Of a DNA stretch of 64,000 nucleotides, positions 56,022 to 64,000 are shown piece by piece. Each line of letters begins with the position of its first letter. The first letter of the stretch is position 1. This stretch comes from Heterodera schachtii (Eukaryota > Nematoda > Chromadorea > Rhabditida > Heteroderidae): positions 1,565,671 to 1,629,670 of the forward strand of contig SIJG01000017.1 of assembly GCA_023374025.1 (NCBI GenBank). Reading direction: 5' to 3'. Position numbers and translations under genes: made by a program. The notes beneath the pieces are model-generated. The model was not told the DNA's origin, ran no database searches, and saw only the letters and a program-made list of their open reading frames with translations.

Positions 56022-59000
56022 TCAAAATATGCTGCTGACAGTGCGTCGCAAATCTTTGTAATTCTTCAAATGATTTGCGCATTGGCCGCACGTCAGCGGA
56101 CATCGCTGAGCCATGAAAACTTTGTACGACTTAAAATGGGAAGGGATTCATTTGTTCATTCGTTTTCGCCATTTGTTCGGTGTTTTTGCATTTGATCAGT
56201 CCAATCACTCATTGATCAGCAAGGAAAACGATGATAAGTGACGAGGGACCAATTCAAAATGAGTGTTATAATTAGCCTCCTAATGACCAAAATTTCCGAT
56301 TTCCCTTTTTGTACAAACTCCAAGACCTCCCTCACCCAAATTTCTCAAAAAAGTTTCGCTATTTTTTGAAAATCCACAAAAATAGGCTGAATCACGAAAA
56401 TTAGTCATTTTAGGTGAAAGTCTGTTAACAAATCACACCAAAATTTAAAAAAAAAAAAACTTTCCCGACGGCTCTTCTCGGCGCCGCCGGCCCCCCGTCC
56501 GGCGGTTCCACTCCCGGACTGTCCCTCCCCCAATCGCCCTCTCTCTTGGCGTTTTATTTACTTCTACGTTGCACCAATCGGAGTTTTCTTTGCAGTCTGA
56601 CGGCTCCGAATCCTCGCACGGGCCCCCGCCATGGTCATCAAAACGTTCCGCATAGGTCGGATTACGTTCGCCTTCTAAATGCCCAGAATATTCAGCCCAT
56701 TTTTTTCAAGAGTTGGGCGGGGGGAAGGGGGCACGTGCCTCATTTTGATATTACCCCCCCCCCCCCATCCGTCTCTCATTTACCCCTTCTCCTTAATTTA
56801 CCCCTCCCCCTCCCCTCGGGGTATGTTTCTGCTTTTCCCCTCTCTCTCCGCTCTTTTACCATTGCACGATTTGCATGTGACTGGGCATCTTTTGTGCATT
56901 CGCTCTTCATAGTCGTGGTCTCCGCACAGAAACTGCTTCTCCCTGCACTCCTCCGGGTCCGTGTCCCTACATTCTTCGTCCTCTTCTTCCTCCTCCTCCC
57001 TTTCTCTCCTCGCCGTTTTCCTCCGTTTGGTCGTTGTCGTTTTTCTCCTGGCACTTTCCCGTGCCGGTTCCGTGTCCGCTGAATGTTCGGCACTTATCGA
57101 TGCCTCCGCTGCAAATGTTTTTGGGTGATTTTTCCGTCCGTTTGTCCGTCCCTTTCCTACCTCTTGTCCGCTTCTTCTTCTTCTTCCGCTTCTGCTGTTG
57201 GTCCGTTTTGCTCTTCCGTTCCCCATTTGTCTTCGTCTTCTTCCTTTTCGTCGTGCCATTGCTCTTTTTCCGCTTTGTCGTCGTCTTTTTTTCGCTTTTC
57301 GTCGTCTCTTTCTGTGCCTTTTTCTTCCTCTTTTTGTGTTGCGTCGTCGCCGTTCCTTCGCTTTTTTTCTTTTTATCTGAACAATTTCTTCTTCATTTTC
57401 CTTTGACTCCTTCCCCCCATACTTTTCTTCTTCCTCGTCCTCTTCCTCCCCACCCGTTCGTCTTCGTCTCCTCCATCCTTTTCATCCTCTTCCTCATCAT
57501 TCTCATAATCATCTTCTTCATCCTCTCCCTTCCCCTCTCGTTCTTTTTCCTCTTCCCCGTCGTATTCCTCCTCTTCTTCCTTTTCCTGCCTATTAAAATT
57601 GCATTGGCATTTCCTTCTCCTCCTCCCCCCCCACTCACTCTCTTTTTCTCTTCCCACTGCTCCTTTGGTCGTTCTTCCTTCTCTTTGCTCGTGTGCCACT
57701 GCTCCGTCGGCCATTCTTCCTCTGCTCCCCTCCTTCCTCATCATCTTCATCATAATCATAATCTTTATCATCATTATAATACCCCTCTTCCTCCTCATCC
57801 TCCTCATTATCATCATCATTATAATCTGTCTCTTCTCTTCCTCTCTGCTTCCTTTTTCCGTTATTCTTTCCATTTTCTCTTCCATTTCCCCTCCTCCCTC
57901 CTCTCCCACTATTACTTCCTTGTCTCCCTTCTCTTCCATCTTCATCAGCATCATCATAATAATTATCCCCCGTTCCTTCATCACCATAATCAGAACCATA
58001 ATCGTCGTATTGTTCATCCATGCTTCCACCTCCATTTCTTCCTCCTCCTTCCCCATTTCCTCTTCCTCCCCCTCCACTTCCTCCTCCTATATTTCCTCCT
58101 CCATTTTTTCTTCTTCCCCCTCCATTTCCCCCTCCGTTTCCTCTTCCATTTCCTCTTCCTCCCGCTCCACTTCCTCCTCCTCCATTTCCTCTTCCATTTC
58201 TTCCTCCGCTTCCCCCGTTCTGTTGTTGTCCGTTTCCGTTCCATTGTCCGTTGTTCGTCTTCCCTCCTCCCATTCCAGCCGCGTTCATTGCCGTTTTGGC
58301 CAATTTTCCCCAAGTTCCTGTCCCCTGCTGTCCGTTCGTTGCCCCTCCTCCTCCTCCGATGGCATTCATCGCACTGTTTGCCACGTTTTTTATGCCCTCC
58401 GTAAAGCGGCCTAGGAAATACCAAGCATAGTCATTACACTAATTACCCTCCTAATGATGGTGCTGCTTGTTACCCCCCTCGTCCGTTTGGCATTTGCTGC
58501 TGCTGTGCCCCTCCCATTGTCCCCCATTGTTGCGGCATCCCTCCGCCGTATCCGTTGTATTGTGCTGCTCCCCCTCCCATCCCATTGTACCCGTACATTC
58601 CTTGGTTAGCTCATTATGAAATTTTTTGAAATGCCGAAAAGGGTGGGTGCAGATAACCTGGCGCCGTTCCGCCCGCCCCATTCATTGCGCCCATTCCGCC
58701 AAAATTCGGCTGCTGCTGCTGTTGAGCACCTTTTTAAATCACCCTTTTAATTTGGCCTATTGTTTTGATCACCTCCGCCGTTGTTTTTGTTATTGTTGTT
58801 CCCTCCGATGGGCAGCCCCGTCAAAGCGCCTGATCAAAGGTCAAATGAGTGAGTGAATGAATGTACCAAATTTGGATTGGCACCCTCTCTCCCCTCTCCT
58901 CCTCTCTCCTCCCCTCTCTCCTCCACTCTCCCTCTCCTCTCTCTTCCCCTCTCTCCTCCACTCTCTCCTCCCCTCTCTCTCTTCCCCTCTCTCCTCCTCT

Positions 59001-59400
59001 CTCCTCCTCTCTCTCTCTTCCCCTCTCTCCTCCTCTCTCCTCCTCTCTCCTCCTCTCTCCTCCCCTCTCTCCTCCACTCTCCCTCCCCTCTCCCTCCCCT
59101 CTCCCTCCCCTCTCTCTTCCCCTCTCTCCTCCACTCTCTCCTCCCCTCTCTCTTCCCCTCTCTCCTCCACTCTCTCCTACCCTCTCCCCTCCCCTCTCCT
59201 CTCCTCCCCGCGCGCCCCCCCCCACACTTTTTTATGCTTACCCACTACTTTTGGCCCATTTTTAATGGCCATTTTCCCAATTCGTGCCGCCAATAATGCG
59301 TTCCCATTAACAAAGGGTTGACCGTGCTGTTGGAGCAGTTCAAAGAAGAGAACTGGAAGGAAAAAGGGCACAAAAGGAGAGAAAGTGCCAAAATCAAAAC
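56022..59400 (-). CDS. Gly-rich / acidic low-complexity protein with two C-terminal ShKT domains
   Basis: Read from about 59,390 to TGA 56022-56024; the 5' end is uncertain. In order: helix-like LFFELLQQHGQPFVNGNALL and ARIGKMAIKNGPKVV (exon ending about 59,230); ALTGLPIGG with Asn/Gly runs; Gln/Gly/Met-rich exons; RFTEGIKNVANSAMNA; about 200 residues of Gly/Asn/Arg-rich then Asp/Glu/Tyr-rich sequence (57,645-58,410); and acidic Glu/Lys exons. ShKT domain 1 (56864-56971) is CRDTDPEECREKQFLCGD...RMHKRCPVTCKSC. ShKT domain 2 is split by an intron: CEDSEPSDCKENSDWCN (exon 56568-56674) plus YKVFMAQRCPLTCGQC (last exon 56022-56129). Both have all six cysteines in standard spacing. ShKT domains occur in secreted nematode proteins, often as potassium-channel-toxin-like folds or accessory modules. 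No signal peptide could be fixed; the exon phase near 58,480 is unresolved. Confidence 0.62.
58888..59215. repeat. Pyrimidine (CTCTCCTCCC)n microsatellite in an intron
   Basis: About 330 bp of C/T-only repeats ('cctctctcctcc' variants) on +. It lies in the intron between KNGPKVV and ALTGLPIGG of the ShKT gene. Open frames in every phase on both strands are by-products. Confidence 0.9.
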
Positions 59401-59449
59401 GAATTGGCATAAATTGAAGAAGAATTGGTAAATGTAAAGAAGCAAATAG

Positions 59450-60310
59450 AAGAAAGGACAGTTAAAATAATTTGATTTTTAAAATCCAACGAACGAAACT
59501 TTTTTTGAGAAGTGAGCAGCGAAGAAACGATGCGTCAATCGGACGATTTAACAGATGTGCAAACGAAGCAATGGTAACAAATTCGCGTAATTCATTTAAA
59601 CGGGCGAGGGAAGGGGTAATTAAAATAGATAATTATTTTTAATTAAATATGGAAATTAATTTCTCCTCTCTCTTTTCTCTCGCTCTCTCATTTTCTTCCA
59701 ATCTTTTCGCTTTTTACTGCGTATTTTGCCCATTGGCCCATTTTTCTTCACTCATTATCATTTTCATTCTCCTCGCCTCCCGCAAAACCATTCGCCAACA
59801 AAAGGAAATGTGAATGCCGATGGCCAAATTCGCTTCGCTTTTGGTGACAAATTCGGAGACGGCAAAAGCAAAAGCATTGGGAAAAGGTAAAGAAAAAAGA
59901 GAAGAAGCGAAGGAAAGGGGAAAAAAGGAGGAAAAGCATTGGGACAAAGAGGAAAAGCAAAGGAAAGAGTGACAAAGCTTGAGGAGCTGAGGGGGGGGGG
60001 GGGGAGAAAAGCCTCAAATTGCGACGCGTGGGGCGGAAAAGGAAAAGAAAAGCAAAGGGTTTGGGAGTCGGCGCCGTCCGTCCTCTGCTCATTGCCACGG
60101 TCTCTTCTGCCCTCCCCGCCCTTTCCTCCATTGGCAAAACACTTTTTGTTCTCCCCTCCCCCACTCATCCACAACAATTCTTAAGCCTTCTCATCGAACG
60201 GCCAATTCGTGAATTTCGATAAATTTTCAGAGTATCCGTCCCCCGGAATGTTGGGATTTTATCTTTATTAATTATACCAAATATCCCATTGTTTATCCCA
60301 CTCACAGACT
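59450..60310. other. Region between two divergent genes, content uncertain
   Basis: Contains purine-rich sequence. A short + frame at about 59,810-59,885 reads NVNADGQIRFAFGDKFGDGK; the opposite strand reads AVSEFVTKSEANLAIGIHIS. Either could be an exon of a neighbour (a 5' exon of the channel or of the ShKT gene) but neither could be spliced in phase with confidence. Confidence 0.35.
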
Positions 60311-62753
60311 ATGGTCCATTTTGGCCATCATGGCCACCGCCTTGGCCATGCCAATCGCCTCCGTCAGTGCCGTCCAAATCAGTCCTCTTCCCCTCCGTCT
60401 CGTCCTTGCCCAATTTGTTGTCCTTCCTTTGCTGCCATTTTTTCCGCTTTCCGTGCCGAATTCGTTGCTCCGTTTCCTTTTGCTGTTGTCATTCCTTTGT
60501 CCCTGCCATTGTTTCTATGCTCTTTCTTCTTCCTTTTCCCCGCCATTTCTGCTCAATTTGTCCCTCTCCGTGCCGCTTTGTCCTCCTCAAAAGCATTTCC
60601 ATCGGTTGCCGAAGAATCCTTCCGACGACCGATCACCAAAAGGCTGAAGAAGCGACTGCAGACGACAACCACCGAGCGAGCGTTGACAATGCCAACAACG
60701 GAATTCAACCGAATGCCGTCCACCTATTCGACAATTGTTCCATCCTATGCCACTTTTCCTGATTATTGTGCCAATGACACGGATGTGATCGGTCAGTACA
60801 AAATTATTTATTTTTTAACCCCAAAATGGTAAATAATTTGCTAAGCCATCCCGATGGGAAGAGGGAGCATTGGGCTTAATTCACCCTGAATTATCGCGCG
60901 TCACCCGAGAGATTACTTAGGTTTCGTTTTGAATCCCTGCCCAAAAACTTTTAGAATTTGCCATTAAGTCAATTAGCAAACCCTACCCTTTCTGCTCTTC
61001 TCCTCCACAGATCATATCCTTTATGACACCACCGTCCATTACAATGTGTACAAATTGCCTGCCGACCCGGTGTCCGTGCGCATTGAGCTTTGGATTCAGG
61101 AAGTGACCTCAGTCAGCGAACTGACACAGGACTTCGAAATCGGTGGAATTCGTCCGTCCGTTCGCATTTGTCCAATTTGGCACTGTGCCTTTTTACAGAT
61201 TTATACGTCAACGAATTTTGGGAGGACCCGGGACTGTCGTACGACTATCTGAGGCCGTGCAAAGGCAACCTCACCTTCGGCCACACTTTTCTCCGAACAA
61301 TTTGGTGCCGTTGCGTCGGCTCGGCTTCTTCCGCCCACTTTACCCCCCCCCCCCTTTAGGGCCCCCAACACGTGCTTCATCAATTCGAAAAGTGCCAAAA
61401 TGCACGAATCGCCCTTCCGAAATGTCTTTTTAATGATTTTCCCAAACGGTCACTCAATTTTAAATTTAATGGGTTTTGTGCTTCATTGGTTTTCCATTTA
61501 AGGCTCTATTTGGTCATGTTGGAGGATAAAGGCGACTGGTCCGTGTAAAATGGATTTGCATAAGGCAATTTCCATTTCCATTTTAAATGCATTAATTAAT
61601 TACCCTAATTAATTACTCTCTAAAATGTTCAGTTCCCAATGGATTCCATCAGCTGTTGGCTGACTTTCGAGTCGTACAATTACAACAACAACGAAGTGCG
61701 GATGCGGTGGAATCAGCCGACGCCCCTGCTCAAATTTAAGGAGATAAATTTGCCCGGTCATTTCAGCGCCGCCCTTTGAGTCTGAAAAGCATTTCGTTCA
61801 GACTTTTACATGGTCAACCACACACTTTCCATTCGGCAAGCCAATTATTCGGCCGGCTTTTGGGACGAATTGACTGTCCAATTTCATTTCCAACGGCGCT
61901 ATGGGTGGTATTTGTTGCAAGGTGAAAATTGGGGGGGGGGCAATCACGGAAAATGGCAAATTAATAATTGGGAAATTCCCCTCGGCAGGATTTTATCCGA
62001 CCTTTCTGTTCATGTTCATCAGGTCAGTTGGAATTCACCGCTATTCAAAACATTGCATAATTATGCAACTAATGCTAATTAATTAATTGCCTAATTAATT
62101 ATCTAATGAATTCCCCTTGCTCATTGTCAGTTGGATCCCTTTTTATTTGGGGCCCAAGGCAATTCCGGCACGGACAATGATCGGAGTGGTAAAAAAAGGG
62201 GGGGGGGAGGGAATTCTCAACTCATTCTGTCACAAATTATTTATTCGCCCACAGAATGCCCTCCTGGCGATGATCTTCCAATTTGGTTTTGTTTGCTCTT
62301 TCTCCCCTTTTCCATTTTTCCTCCCCTCAGGCGCAATAATTCGCAATTTGCCGCGCGTTAATTATGTGAAGGCAATCGATTGGTGGATTCTTTGCGGAAT
62401 GACTTTCATTTTCGCCAGTCTCGTCGAACTCGCGGCCATTGGATTTAAAGTGGGCAATAAAATTGGGAGATTAAAATATTAATTATTCGAACTTTAAAAA
62501 AAGATGAGAAATGAGGGACGAACGACGCTTCGCATGAAAAATCTGAGCAAAAGGGGCGGAAGACGAAAAACGGACGCATTTGTCACTTGCGAGAAATTGG
62601 ACTATTTCTCGAGAATCGCCTTTCCCGGTCATTTTGGGATTAAATATGCGAGGGATATGTGATCACACTGATCAGTCCGATTCAGCAATTTACACGCTGT
62701 TCAATGTGGTCTACTGGACTTATTACATGTTCATTGCCAAGTCGACGACATGA
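60311..62753 (+). CDS. Cys-loop ligand-gated anion channel subunit (orphan LGC type)
   Basis: Multi-exon. The 5' end is uncertain (open from 60311; Ser/Thr-rich extracellular N-terminus). Extracellular domain: [40 protein letters not shown], then [38 protein letters not shown] and [13 protein letters not shown]. The Cys-loop is CKMDLHK + FPMDSISC with exactly 13 residues between cysteines. Then [20 protein letters not shown] and [20 protein letters not shown] before M1 ([20 protein letters not shown]). M2 begins with the PAR motif typical of anion selectivity (62168-62176) and continues [21 protein letters not shown]3: [21 protein letters not shown]4: [23 protein letters not shown] 62751-62753. 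The Cys-loop intron (61565-61632) has a GC donor. The ligand cannot be told; relatives include amine, GABA and orphan channels. Confidence 0.85.
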
Positions 62754-62963
62754 CCACACACACCAACACCATCAAGCACAATTGGCCGATTAGAAAAAAT
62801 GAAATAAGTCATTCATTACATATCGAAATCCGAATTATGTGCCTTTTTATGAACTGAAATTAAAATGATACAATAATATTCCGAAAAGTAAAAACAGGAA
62901 ACCAAAGAATTGATGGAATAAATGCAGCAACAAAAAAAACAAATAGAAGGAATGGCCATTGGA

Positions 62964-64000
62964 TCATTTACTGCCGAAAAGATTTGTCGGTTTGGCGGGT
63001 GCCGAGCCTTTGAAGAGCGTCCCGCTGCTTGCCGAACTGAGCGTGTTGCTGAACCCGCCAAAGGTCGGCTGGGAAGGGGCGGACGAAACGCCGGCGGAAG
63101 AGACGGAAGTGCCGAAAAGCGACGGCCCAGCGGACGCTAAGAATGGAAAAGCGGAAAGGTCATCAAATTCAAATCAAGAGACATTTGAGAAATTATTGTC
63201 ATTAACCCAAATATGATTAATGTTTTTGATTCATTAGGCCATTTTTAATATTAAGTTTGTTTTATTAGAAAAAACCATCAAAGGAGGAATTTGTGAATTA
63301 AATCAGGTTTTTCGAAAGATGAAAGTATTATAACCATTCATGTCATAATTTAATGCTAATTATGCTATTATATTTGAACCCATTTATGGGTGGGTATATG
63401 CGCAAATGTCTGCACCGAATGGGGGGGGGGCAACAAAACGCCAACCCGTGAAAACCCACCACCAGCCGACGTTGGAATGACTGCCGCAGCACCGAAAGGA
63501 CTTGGCGCGGTGGCAGTTGTGGTTGGCATCCCAAAAGGCGTTGGTTTTGGTGCGCCGAAGAGATTGGTGGAGGACTGTTGAGCGGAAGGGGCGAAACTGA
63601 AGGCGGGCGCTTTTGAGGCACTAAAAAGGCCACCACCAATAGAGGGCTGACCGAACTGAGCTAAAAGGGGAGAAATGGACTTCAGAATTGTGACTGGGGG
63701 GATGAGCCAATAATAAGTTAAACAAAAGACTCTTAAAATACTTACTCATCCCAAATTGGGGCTGTGCCGTCCCCGGCTGTTGCTTCGGAAAATATTCGCC
63801 AAGTTGCAAAAGCGCATTCGAAGAGGGAAAGGCGTCGATGCCCTTCAGTGCCGAATAAGCGTCGATCAGTCGCCGCCGCTCTTTTTGCTTCTCAAAAGGG
63901 TCAATCAGTGCGAAATGGCCACCCAATTTTTGTCGGTGTTCCACGAAAATGTCTCGAAGTTTCTTAAAAAAGTAATTGGAAAGAATAGGAATAAAAATTA
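62964..64000 (-). CDS. FG-repeat protein, 3' part (nucleoporin-like; partial)
   Basis: Read on - from the window end to TGA 62964-62966. The first visible exon follows a good acceptor near 63,970 and gives KLRDIFVEHRQKLGGHFALI, DPFEKQKERRRLIDAYSALK and LQLGEYFPKQQPGTAQPQFG. Next comes FG-rich sequence: QFGQPSIGGGLFSASKAPAF, NLFGAPKPTPFGM, APSPFG. The last exon has SLFGTSVSSAGVSSAPSQPT, FGGFSNTLSSASSGTLFKGS and NLFGSK. The FG/LFG/PFG content with Ser/Thr/Pro spacers indicates a nuclear-pore-type or FG-adaptor protein. The charged helix before the repeats is not enough to name it. The 5' part is outside the window. Confidence 0.6.

Noticed and set aside
57034..58430. Long + frames rich in Phe/Ser/Pro (up to 456 codons)
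   Set aside because: Antisense of the purine-rich acidic and Gly-rich exons of the ShKT gene, which has intact ShKT domains and splice sites on -.

Overview
The window is nuclear DNA of a nematode, most likely a tylenchid plant parasite of the cyst-nematode type (Globodera/Heterodera-like). The evidence is many short introns (about 40-60 nt), GC-AG introns at positions fixed by protein alignment, nematode families (ShKT domains, orphan Cys-loop channels), and a tandem pair of secreted, repeat-rich proteins that resemble effectors. The species is inferred. There is no operon-like bacterial organisation, no CRISPR array and no RNA gene that I could support.

Layout. 0-4.6 kb: the tail of an unknown gene, an ATP5S/DMAC2L homologue and a secreted LRR protein, all on +. 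4.6-10 kb: a transposon-rich, gene-poor stretch with three elements that each carry a perfect 8-bp target-site duplication, plus a broken 14-3-3-like exon. 10-18 kb: PEX11-gamma (+), TRIP13/PCH-2 (-) and NUP85 (+); the last two share a 374-bp divergent promoter. 18-23.4 kb: two paralogous secreted proteins (-) with a nearly identical 3' part (coiled-coil end plus ShKT-like domain) and completely different repeat cores, Ser/Thr in one and Gly in the other. 23.8-25.5 kb: PP2A B56 subunit (-). 28.1-34.2 kb: SREBP (-). 35.1-39.1 kb: P5CS (-). 41.5-43.1 kb: SLC35D nucleotide-sugar transporter (-). 44.1-50.3 kb: RBM12-like RRM protein (+). 50.7-52.5 kb: DEF8/Rubicon-homology protein (+), convergent with NAXD (-, 52.6-53.9 kb). 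54.4-55.6 kb: small secreted LRRNT protein (-). 56.0-59.4 kb: Gly-rich and acidic protein ending in two ShKT domains (-). 60.3-62.8 kb: anion-type Cys-loop channel (+). 63.0-64.0 kb: FG-repeat protein running off the window (-).

Most genes are conserved housekeeping functions: lipid regulation (SREBP), proline synthesis (P5CS), peroxisomes (PEX11), NAD(P)HX repair (NAXD), nuclear pore (NUP85), meiosis and checkpoint (TRIP13). They are not functionally linked. The lineage-specific parts are the effector-like pair, the ShKT/Gly-rich gene, the secreted LRR proteins and the transposons. Exon boundaries were derived by hand from splice signals, reading phase and recall of family sequences. Several genes need a one-base shift to read through; these may be assembly indels and are reported one by one.
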